From the NCBI GenBank assembly GCA_030544215.1, contig JARZZO010000002.1:75771150-75835149 (forward strand): DNA of 64,000 bases. The letters are read 5' to 3'. This stretch comes from Zantedeschia hybrid cultivar (Eukaryota; Streptophyta; Magnoliopsida; Alismatales; Araceae). The translations under genes and the position numbers were made by a program. The notes under the pieces were generated by a model. It was not told where the DNA came from. It was given only the letters and a program-made list of their open reading frames with translations, and made no database searches. Below are positions 54,800-64,000 of the stretch, one piece after another (the first letter of the stretch is position 1; each line of letters opens with the position of its first letter).

Positions 54800-57310
54800 A
54801 GATTATACATTGTTTGGTTGGCTTGTAGGCCACATAAAACTAACACTCACGAGCATGCTCCAATTCCCTAACATTAATCCGAGCAGCCTCGAGCTCATGG
54901 CACAACCCTTCCACCTCTAAGGATGCCGCCCAGACAGCCCTCTCAGTTGAACCGTCCCTAGTGTAAAAGTGTGCTAGATAGGTTGATCTTGTCACGCCAC
55001 TGGTCGGAAAGGGTCGCCATGACAAGGCCCACCCTCAAAGCCGTGGTAGCAAAAAGCCTCAACAACCCATCGATGCTCAGTTCCTATAAGCCTTCAGGAC
55101 CCTCCTGCAATCAAAGTGCTTCCAGCAAATCCATTGCTCGCCAACCCTCGATGGCGGCACTGTCATTCTCAATGTGCCGACGCACAAGCCTCAGGATCTC
55201 CGTCTCAAATGTGGGCGCCGGTGGTGCCACCTCCACTCCTCAGAGGTTGTTATATACTTGGGACCTTAGGTAGAGGCAAGTGAGGAATTGACAACCACAC
55301 ATTTCCCTCGGCAATTTGCTACCTTCGGAAGGTTAAAAAATCTACTGCTAAGTCCACCCGGATGATGGCCTCCGCTTTGCGAGCGTCGAAGTCCTCGAGA
55401 CTGAGCATGGTGGCTCTTGTCATTATGGCGCCTCCCTGAGGGGGAGGAGGCGACCCTACCTCGCTGCTACTCAGAGGCACCGACAGAAGGCCCGAGCGCT
55501 TGCCAGCTGCCTCGACAATTTGGGTAGGGCCCATTGGACTTCCTGGTGCCATCGAATTTGCCTCTTGACCCCCAACACCTTGTAAGGATACTGCAGTATC
55601 GCCAAGGCTACCAAGGGCCAATTCCAAAGCGGGGGGTCACATCGGTCGACTGTGCCTCCTCGATAATAATGTTGGTTTGAGAGACCCCCTCCGTGCTGCC
55701 CATCTAAGGGGGGATCCTTTCGCCCCCTTTCGGGTGTATGAAAGGTTCCTCCGTCGAGGAGGGGATCTTGACCACATCCCCGAAAGTGACGAAAGGTTTA
55801 GGGAGATGCGCCTCCTACTCAATGAACTTCGACGATGGAGGACTCTTTTCCTCCTCCCTTTCTCGCTTCAAGGGGAGTGGATTGGGGCGGTGGGCCGTCC
55901 TCCCTTGACAGCTCCATTGTCGTCCTCGCCACCTTCCTCGCCCCCGCACGAGTCTTGGGCACTGGTAATAGGGAAATCATTATAGGTGACTATGCCCACT
56001 AATGTCTTGTCCCCCCAGGTTGGGGCCTTTCCGCTCATCCCGTTGCACTAACACTGCCTTATGCCACTGACAGGGTGGCCACCGGATGACAAGAGTCACC
56101 CATGAGGCACGCTAGGGTAATGTTGTCATCATCCTCACCTTTTCCCCCGGCTATAGAGGGGGATGCGGGGTGTGTGCCCCTCCGTAGTCACCATAGAGGG
56201 TCAGAGTCTTTTGCCTCTTCCTCACTTTCTCCTCTCTCTATAACTTCTACCTCCTCCACAGGTGCAAGGTCCATTGCCGAAGAAGAGGCCGAAGCAATAA
56301 TGGACAGGTGGATTTTCCTGTAGAACCATCTAGCCTCCTCGGGCTTGGGGTTGTCCCGTTCGACCCGCACGAACCCCTTAGGCGCCACCTGAGGCGCAGA
56401 TCGGGAGCTGCTAGCAGTGACCCCCTTTCCTTTTTCTCTTGTGGACATCAAGATGGATGATGGAACGGGCTGGGGCACTACTAGAAGTGACCGTGACGTG
56501 CAGTACTGTTGTAGCTCTAATGTAAGGACATGTTCTAATACAATGCCCGTCATGATATCCCTGCCCCCGACATGACCAAGGCGGGCAGTAACGGATCACA
56601 AAATGAAGAAAGAGATGGGTTACGGTCATAACACATGATTTCAGAGAATGAAATGACGAGACAAAAAGATGCTCACCAGGAAGGGGCACACCAGATAAAC
56701 CTATTACTTTCAAGGTTGCGTCGACCACCTGAAGGCTAGCATTCACAGGGGGTCTACGCCTGATCCAATTTACAACATCAGGATCCTTGGGAGGCAGAGA
56801 TCTCAAAAGATCTTCTTGACACAAAAGAAGGTTTCCTTCCAACCATTAATGTTGAAGTATTTGGTTCCCAGTGCCAGTGGTGCTTTTTTCCGCGCCTTGA
56901 ATTAAACAAAGCCCCAGCTCCCTTTAGCGCTACACTGCTTAACCTGGTACAGGTTTAAGAACATCCCCATACTCGGTGCCGTGTGTCCCTTCTCCTGGAC
57001 CAAGACGTAGAATCTTAGAGCAAGCCTCTGAGTTTGACACCAACTGAGCAGGAGTGACCTAGAGAAAGTTTAGCAACTCTTCTATAAAATGATGAATTAG
57101 CAATCTAAATCCTACCTTAAATATGGCAGCGTACGCCATGAAGGAACGGTGCAGCCTAAAAAAAAAATGCTTCCTCTTCGATGGTTGGACAAGGGTGTTT
57201 TCTTCGAGAACCTGGTAGGAAGCTGGGAGGTTTGCCAGGAGTTCCCCCATGACTTGTGTGGCCTCTAGTGATGCATGGTCTTCCTCCGTCACTGAGGCAT
57301 AACACATGCC
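54800..57310 (-). pseudogene. Broken Gypsy-type retroelement ORF (PF04195-like)
   Basis: Minus-strand fragments follow the layout of the plant "putative gypsy type transposon" protein. 57307-56850 has YAAIFKVGFRLLIHHFIEELL, split by a shift from LVQEKG..GMFLNLYQVK, then YFNINGWKETFFCV. A linker follows at 56842-56190 with Ser-rich, acidic and Arg-Trp-Phe-Tyr text (EEARWFYRK). A Gly/Pro-rich middle lies at 55627-55319, and a coiled-coil-like end at 55025-54840 (ERAVWAASLEVEGLCHELEA). Several frameshifts and stops break it. In intact relatives this protein accompanies Ty3/Gypsy pol genes. No pol domain is visible here. GC-richer than the flanks. Confidence 0.55.
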
Positions 57311-57639
57311 CTTCCACGTATGGTGCGCCGTTACGGCGAAGGTGTGAGGAGGAAAGCCGAGGAGGGAAGGCTCTACAACACATTTGCTTGTTGGGAGAAG
57401 GAGGAGAAATTTGTGTGAGACTCTCGCTCAGATAAGAGGGTTGCAGTAGGATCCTCCTTGAGGGCCTCTGCCTCTCTCTTATAAGCAAGGTCGCCTTGGC
57501 ACTAGCGGTTCGATGTTTCTCGAGGATGGCATCTCTGGAAAGGCGAAGCGACAGGCTGCACCAAGAGTGGGGGGCATGATTAGATGGAACAACGCAGGAA
57601 GACCAAGAAGACGTGATGTACGAAATCACATCTACTCAT

Positions 57640-58540
57640 GACAGTTGGAAAGACGTTGCGCCTCCCTTGGCAGGATAGGCGCCCTGTCATTTCAAACATT
57701 GTAAGCCAAGATTGTAGTCCTCACTTTACCCTTTTAAATTCGACCGTTGCATATCCTTCCCTTTTAAAGGACGTGGGTATGGCCATGATGTGATCACAGT
57801 CATTTAGACTACTTCTTGCCGTGCAGGGCATGCCAAGGAGGGGGGACAAGTGATGAATGAAAGTTTCACCCGGCCCAAAATGATCTGTGGGCCAGGCCAA
57901 TATCGCGGGCTTGGGGCAAGACTCATGGGCATGCTCAGTAAAGAGTCCTATCACCAGTAGCGTTCGGCCCATTGATCCCCCATTCCACTGAGTCCTCCCC
58001 CTAATAGAACCCCCGAAGGTGGATCAAGCGGGCCCCCACCCCCTCGGCCAGAATATGATCTTATCGATCCAATCCGACCTCGCACAGAAGCAGATCAAGA
58101 CAAACTCAGAAATTAGCTCATATATGAATCTACGTGGTACTCCTGTCAATTGTCGATGGATCATGATGAATCGAGGGACCCGGCTTGGATCTAACCTTTT
58201 CAAAACAACTCTTTCCTCCAAGGTAGCTGCCCCCAAAAGGGGACTCACGCGACGCACGTTTTCTAATAAGAACTAGATCAGAAGTCACCCTAGAACCACT
58301 AGATAAGGACCCCCCCGGTCCATAGGGCGGAGGTATGCTCAAATCAGCCTAGTCTCTCTCTGCTTTCCTTTCAAACCCCCAACTTTCTGACTTAAGCATC
58401 GGAAGGGGATCTCCCGGACCACTATCAGGAGCCTTTAATGGTGTTCTCTTTTGCAAGACCAGCGGAATCCTAGTCCTTTGATCACAGCGGAGGATCCTGA
58501 TCGTGGTGGACGAGATTTCAACTTATCAACGTGAATGCCT
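57640..58540 (-). mobile_element. Probable Gypsy LTR / 5' leader
   Basis: GC-rich, non-coding sequence immediately upstream (minus strand) of the broken Gypsy-type ORF, unlike the AT-rich DNA that starts at 58545. Exact LTR ends and a second copy were not found, so this is a positional inference. Confidence 0.35.
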
Positions 58541-59264
58541 ATTCATATGCTAATATTTTTGTTTAATCATTTTTAATTCAATAAATATTTTTAGCATTTT
58601 TATGTCAAGTATTCTTTTCTTTTTGTGATAGCTATTTCAAGTGTTCGTACATTAATATATGCTTTGAATATTTCGACAAATTATTTCTTTCCAATATCTT
58701 TCTCTAAATTAACATTCCTAATTTCGAATATTATCTGTATTTGCTTTGAATTTAGATAATATCTGAAATGTGATATCCATTCAATATCCGGATCACAAAT
58801 GAAACAAATAAAAAATATCTGTTTAAAATAGATGGGCAGATGCGAATATATCATATCATCTGCCTCCATTTGCAGTCCTACTGCATGGCAATTTCCTCCA
58901 AGAGATGCATGTACGTTAGAATTTCTTGGGTAGAAAAATGCAAACCGCGACAATGACAGCCAAGAAAATTCCACATTCCGGAACCCCAATCCACGTGTGG
59001 ACCAGAACATGGGAGCCCCACAGAGCGTGAAACCTCACGGCCGGACGCCACGAAGGCCTGGAGAGACCAAACTTTGTCCGGCCAGGAAGCAAAGGCGAAA
59101 CCAACTTCTCTTCACCAGACAAAAATGTGCTTCAACAAATACGAGAAAGGCGGAACTAGTCCAGAAAAAAAGGGTCCAGGTGATCTCGTTCTGAGAAAAG
59201 TTGAACCCTTCGAGTGCCACTACAAGGCACTTCTGCGCCGTGGCACCGGAGAAACTGATGGAGG
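58541..59264. other. Intergenic DNA
   Basis: AT-rich to about 58870, then mixed sequence with short open frames on both strands. The hAT-like element that follows splits a stretch (58970-59264 and 59637-59830) of similar GC content. Confidence 0.35.
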
Positions 59265-59265
59265 T

Positions 59266-59628
59266 TAGGGCTGTCAAAATGGGCCTAGGCCCATTAACAA
59301 ATCTGTTTGAACCCGTTAGTTATGGGTCTAGATATACCCGTTTATCCATTAAGTCTTCTATTATCGTATGTTGCAAAAATTTGTGAGCCAATTTTTAAGA
59401 ATTTGGACCTAACATCAAATCTAATTATCTGGCACAGAGATTTAAAGATAAATAAATTCTACATCATACCCATTTATCTTTCAACATCAAATAAATAAAA
59501 AGTAGACCCAAGACCTGATCCATTTACCCATGTATCCATGACTTTTATTGAGTCTGAACTAGGTCTGTGTCTGGGTACATCCATTTTGGGTATGGGTCTA
59601 CCCAAACCCAAGACCGTTGACAGCCCTA
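59266..59628. mobile_element. Non-autonomous hAT-like element, GGGCCTAGGCCC type
   Basis: Ends TAGGGCTGTCAAAATGGG and, inward from the right, TAGGGCTGTCAACGGTCTTG. Flanks GATGGAGG (59257-59264) and GATGGAGC (59629-59636) match at 7 of 8, with one extra T at 59265. The short interior carries CCCATTTA and GGGTCTA words. Confidence 0.65.
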
Positions 59629-59636
59629 GATGGAGC

Positions 59637-60738
59637 TCTGGCATGGCACCTCCCCATTCGAGAGCTCAAAGCGCCAAGGCGCGGAGATCTCTCGAGGCCC
59701 CACCAGCTTCAAATTGATTTCTGTCACAAGATTCCTACCCAGGTCACTCCACTTTTCCGGGAATCACATGCGTATTCGGAGAAGGTCCGACTTGTAGGAA
59801 TCGATTCTGCCGCCTAGAGAGAGAAAGATGACAAGAAGGGTAGAGAGAGAGAGAAGGGATCGAATTACTAGACACTTTAAAGGTGGGTTAGAATTGGAGA
59901 TTTTGAAAAATACGGGGGAGAAGTTTACTTTAAGAAAAAAATATTTTTTTAAGTTAAAAATTTAAAAAAGAAATAGTTATTTTTAAAACTCTTTCGGTCA
60001 GTGATGGATCCAACATGCATCTAGTGGGATCCCGTCACCTATTGGATTTTATAAAATTTTGTAAGTCTCTTAATTTTGGCCCATTAGAGTAGTTGACCAT
60101 TGATCTTGACTCATTTAAGTGACCTTGCTGATTCATTGATTTTGGCTCAATAAAGTGACTCTACTGGCCCACTCTCCTAGTGACCACACTGAAGAAAATT
60201 TTTAAATTTGTTACCGCTTTTCGAAAAAATAGTTTAAAACTTTCCAACCATTGATTTCGATTTTTTTTTGTGGAGAAAACTAAACAACTCTTTCACTGTA
60301 AGTACGTTTCTCTCTCTCTTTTAACAACAGTTGACATTTGATATTAATCTTCACAAAATTTGACTTCTTTGATAATTTTTAATTACAAAAGTTTTTTAAA
60401 AAATATTTTTAATTCAAAAAATATTTAAAATTTAATTTTGTAAGTTAAGAAACTAGGAAAATAAATATTTAATATTTTGACTTTTATTTCACAAGCCTTT
60501 AATTTTAGACTTGGATTTCTTTAAATAAAACCAAAATTCTCTTTCACTCTTCTCTGTTCACAATGGATGTGGTTTGGCACTGATTCACACAAAATTCAAT
60601 TTTTTGAATAATTTTTATTCATAGAATTTATTTTTCTAAGTATTTTTAAGTTTAAAATTTTTATAAACCCCTAACATACATTTAGAATGAGTTAGTAAAT
60701 CTGACTTTAAATTTTAACTCGCAATAAGTCAATAATTC
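59637..60738. other. Intergenic DNA
   Basis: No gene. 59990-60190 (GTGATGGATCCAACATGCAT..CATTGATCTTGACTCA) is distantly related to part of the retroposon at 27990-28150. The remainder is AT-rich. Confidence 0.4.
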
Positions 60739-60997
60739 TTAGAGTAATGCTTCCTGCAATGCTACTGACGGTTAAGGCACCTTGGAGCTCACTTGAAAAT
60801 TTATTTACTCAGTGCAATGCTTAATCAAACGGTCTAAAAATATTTGAAAAATAAAAAATCCAGCTCCATAAATAGTAAAAAAGTCAAAAAAAGTTAGATC
60901 AATCGAGGCATGACACTGAACCAATGATTAGAATACCTTAAAACTGACCTTTTTTTTTTTTAATTTAACACGATAGAGACAACAAGCATTACTCTAA
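60739..60997. mobile_element. MITE of the AGTAACACTTGCTGCA family, third copy
   Basis: Ends TTAGAGTAATGCTTCCTGC and, inward from the right, TTAGAGTAATGCTTGTTGTC. ATTCT occurs next to both ends. Confidence 0.55.
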
Positions 60998-61012
60998 TTC
61001 TTAACATCTTAA

Positions 61013-61276
61013 GGCCGGTTTGTTTTGAAAATAAAGGGTCGAATAGGATGACTTATAAGATTTATTCTGTTAATTCGAGTTTGGGAACACGGAGACATTA
61101 TTTTTGACGTAGACGTGTTACTCTCGAAACAAGTGAAATAACTTAACTCATTAAAAAGTGAGAATTATTTATTTTAAAATAAGAAAAAAATGCTCCAAAA
61201 AGTTTCTTCTTGTTATAAGTATAAGAGATTCCGATATAAAAAATCCGGAATATCGTATCTAAGAAACAAACCGGCC
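61013..61276. mobile_element. Tourist-like MITE, second copy
   Basis: Ends GGCCGGTTTGTTTTGAAAA and, inward from the right, GGCCGGTTTGTTTCTTAGA. Adjacent trinucleotides are TAA and CAA, so the TTA/TAA target duplication is imperfect. The right end is about 55 bp upstream of a TATA box. Confidence 0.65.
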
Positions 61277-61329
61277 CAAGGAAAGAAGGAGAGAGAGAGA
61301 GGATTCCCCGAATCTCCTCCTCCTGCCGC

Positions 61330-61336
61330 TATAAAG
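61330..61336 (+). promoter_or_regulatory. TATA box (TATAAAG)
   Basis: TATAAAG in a GC-rich setting (GCCGCTATAAAGACGC), followed within 30-60 bp by a CT-rich leader of the kind seen in plant 5' UTRs. It would start transcription near 61360. Confidence 0.45.
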
Positions 61337-61339
61337 ACG

Positions 61340-64000
61340 CTCCCTTCTCCTATGACAGTTCCTTTCATGAGGGGATGCCAGCTCGTCTTCACCTCTTCAC
61401 CACTGCCTTCCCCTGCGCCTCCTCCACCAACGCCCCCTTCCCCTTCCCCTTCTCGGCGCTCTCCCCCGACAAACTATAGGAACAGACCTCCGCGTGCGGA
61501 GAGATCGCTTCCACAGCACCGTCAGATTCTGTGCCAGCGGTGGTGCTGGTGGTCGCGCCGCTGTGCGTGCTCGAGCCATGCCGATCCAGACGACGGAGAG
61601 GTCTTCATCTTTTTTCTCATCTCTCTTTTCCTTGTGGTTGGTGTGGTTCTGTGTGCTTTGGGATACCGAAGACGTTGGAAAGTTGTCTTTTTTCCTGGAT
61701 TTCGGAAGGAAAAATCGGATTTTGGCTGTTGGAGGTGAAAACTCGCATCGATGGAGAACATAGGCAATACCCATTTAAATTTTTTACCATGTGGTTGGTA
61801 TCTGGGTTGATCAGATCTTCTTCCATGCCCCCCGTTTGAACTGCATGCTGTTCTAAATGTTTGAATCGGATTTTGAGAGGGAGTGGGAAACCAATTGGGG
61901 TTTATTGTCATAACCTTTTCAGACATGGTATAAACTTTTGCATTCTTCACTTGTTAGACTATTATTAGATTGCGTGTGTTGTAGAATATCCGATCCGATT
62001 TCCAGGAGGAATTCCCAGTTTGTGTGGTTTTTGTTTGGTTTTGCTGTTGAGATTCGTATTTGTAAAGCTGTGTCATGTTCTTTTAATGTAATTTCTGGAG
62101 ACCAGTTTCAAAGTCTGATTATTTTTTGTTGGCCTGATGTTATTATTTTTGAGTCTCTAGTTGTGTGGGCAAATTCCATAAAATTGTTATTAGTTGCTTG
62201 AGACACTATCCGGTGATTCCTGCTCGTCGATTGAGCTGTTTTCTTCTTATTTCAAAACTTCAATAAATATGGCCTTAAACTGAATGACTGATTCGCTTTT
62301 GTTTCCTGTTTAGGAGTTGTCTTCTGGGCTTGAATAATTTGGTACTAGATCAGTGACAGTATTGTTCAGGTCGTAGATGTTACTGCCATATAAAGGCAGG
62401 GTCGTTTAGTAATTCCAATTACCACGGGCGGTTCAGTCTAAGTACACAGATGATGATTAGCATTCGATAATAAAATGTAGAATACTAGATTGCCTTGGGT
62501 ATTAGTTTGTTGAAGAGGAGCATCGTTTTATGCAAAGTTATGCTTAAGAACCTTGCAAAGAACTGGGAGAGCATTTTGAAGAAATAATCCCTGTAGGAAG
62601 TTGTATAACTTTAACAGGTATGACACTTAAGACTGGTGTTTTGGAATCTTTCTTAGACCAAGAACTGTGAAGCATTTCAATTGAAGAAATGAATACTCAA
62701 TTTGACAGAAGCATGTCACAGTTATGCTATTAGCAGACAGTGCCACGGGGGATTTCATTTCTTGGAACCAACCACTGCCATTTCCCCTTTCAGGAGTTTT
62801 GTCTGCATGATACACGATAGCAGGAAAAAGTTTTCTAATTTTTTGGAACCAACCACTGCCACCCCTTTCAGGAGTTTTGTCTACATGTTACATGATAGTA
62901 GGATGTTCAGAAAATTGAATTGTAATGCTTTTCATTATATGTCTTCTATCGTTGGCATGTTCATTTAAAAAATGATGAACAATGTTCTAGATGTTTCTTG
63001 GTATCTCTGGATTTCAAATGTATCCATTGTGTAATCTTGCTGCATAACAATTTACATGAAGTATATGGCAAATAGTCCTTGGCCCTAGTGTAGGTAATGG
63101 GTTGTGAATTTTGGAATCTAGAATGAGTAGATAATTGTGTTTAGTGTGATTGATACAACTTGTAACTGCTTACCTTCTTTTGTATGTAAACTGATGATAT
63201 TGACACAAAAGATAACAGACTGTAGTTTATGGTGTGCAAACTGATGAATTTGGAAATCCTATCATCCTTGAAACACATTAGCATATAAGGTTACCCTCAG
63301 CAGGTCGGTAAGAATGATCTATAGGGTGTTTGGTAATATTTTTTTTTTTCACCCTTTCTCTCATAAAATTTAATTCAGTAGAGCAAATGGAACCTAACCC
63401 ATTTGGACTCTTTCTTCCAATTTTTAAGGAGACAGTTACGTGTTAAGAAAACTCCCTCAGAAAAAAAAGTCCGACCCTTTTTTTCCTAAAAGAGATAAGC
63501 ATGTTGGTAGCTACCCTGAACGTGTATGTTTCATGGCTCTGATTCCGGTGGCCTCATTCCCATTTCTTCTCTTCATTTTGTTCCTCCTCTTTTTGGTGGG
63601 GTTATATACCCTACACAGATGGCAAGGGATGACGCTAGTAATGCCTTGACAATGAAGGAAGGTTGAAAGAAGCTTTCCTGAAATTCAGTTCATTTCTGCC
63701 AAACAGCTGATGAGTCTAAATACTGCAATTTCAAACTTTGAGACAAAAATTTAAACATAATATCTTTTGGGTGCAAAATAGTCTATAAAAGAAAACCATT
63801 CCCCAAACACCGTACCAATGTTTGTTTCTTTCTATACGTAATGAGTTTATCCATCCCAACTAAGAAATAATTTTGAGCTGTTTGAGGTTAACCGATTGTC
63901 AAACCTGTGTTACTCGGTGTCTTTGTGGATGCTTGTCTTTTCAGGCTTTTAACATATCATTCTAAAGATCCATTGCATTACTAGAAAAGAAGCTGTCGCC
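61340..64000 (+). other. Possible 5' end and first intron(s) of a gene leaving the window
   Basis: 61345-61600 is CT- and GC-rich with ATGs at 61350, 61365, 61375 and 61578 in competing frames, so no start can be chosen. After about 61600 the sequence turns T-rich and intron-like to the window end, with no exon I can recognise and no conserved domain. If this is a gene, its coding part lies mainly beyond 64000. Two near-identical stretches (TTGGAACCAACCACTGCCA..CCTTTCAGGAGTTTTGTC) at about 62762 and 62843 form an 81-bp-period direct repeat. Confidence 0.35.

Noticed and set aside
61190..61738. 182-codon open frame
   Set aside because: It runs through the end of a MITE, the TATA box and a CT-rich leader. 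Proline/serine-rich low-complexity text with no family resemblance.
1..64000. tRNA, rRNA, organelle-derived DNA and complete transposase genes
   Set aside because: None was recognised by eye. tRNA-like signals at 29594 and 38481 belong to SINEs. A tRNAscan and organelle search would settle this.

Overview
The window looks like nuclear DNA from a flowering plant. It has multi-exon genes with GT-AG introns, plant-specific gene families (mitochondrial NAD-malic enzyme, a VAN3-binding/FORKED-like protein, a plant START-domain protein), and a dense mix of Copia elements, a Gypsy-type ORF, SINE, TRIM, hAT, MULE and Tourist-like sequence. Very GC-rich short coding sequences next to AT-rich intergenic DNA, plus a Gypsy-type ORF of a kind common in monocots, suggest a monocot. 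That placement is an inference. All boundaries come from reading by eye, and no alignment or database search was run.

0-10 kb: a decayed BED-finger hAT transposase, a hAT-like non-autonomous element, then the last seven exons (179 codons) of a NAD-malic enzyme gene. One of its introns carries a Tourist MITE and a degenerate Copia element. 10-18 kb: gene-poor, with an internally deleted Copia element that keeps both LTRs and a solo LTR. 18-21.4 kb: an unrecognised, phase-consistent four-exon reading frame on the minus strand next to a MULE-type foldback with a 9-bp target duplication. 22.3-27.2 kb: a complete seven-exon VAN3-binding-protein-like gene (381 aa) whose introns are full of MITEs.

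27-33 kb: an array of insertions, several with readable target duplications: a poly(A) retroposon, a SINE, two hAT-like elements and a Copia tail. 33.6-44.1 kb: the most structured part. Two near-identical genes for a small secreted cysteine-rich (thionin-like) peptide lie in inverted orientation about 9 kb apart. Between them are two arrays of palindromic CACTA-type subterminal repeats, and between the arrays lies the 5' half (ATG exon plus three more exons, frame and splice sites intact) of a START-domain lipid-binding protein gene. This resembles gene capture by a CACTA transposon.

44-54 kb: AT-rich, with foldbacks, a composite inverted repeat, a TRIM with 81-83 bp LTRs, a LINE fragment and another hAT-like element. 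54.8-58.5 kb: a broken Gypsy-type ORF and probable LTR sequence. 59-64 kb: a fifth hAT-like element, MITEs, and a TATA box with a pyrimidine-rich leader that may be the 5' end of a gene leaving the window on the right.

The genes are unrelated in function and form no operon or cluster. The layout is mainly a record of transposon insertion around a few host genes.
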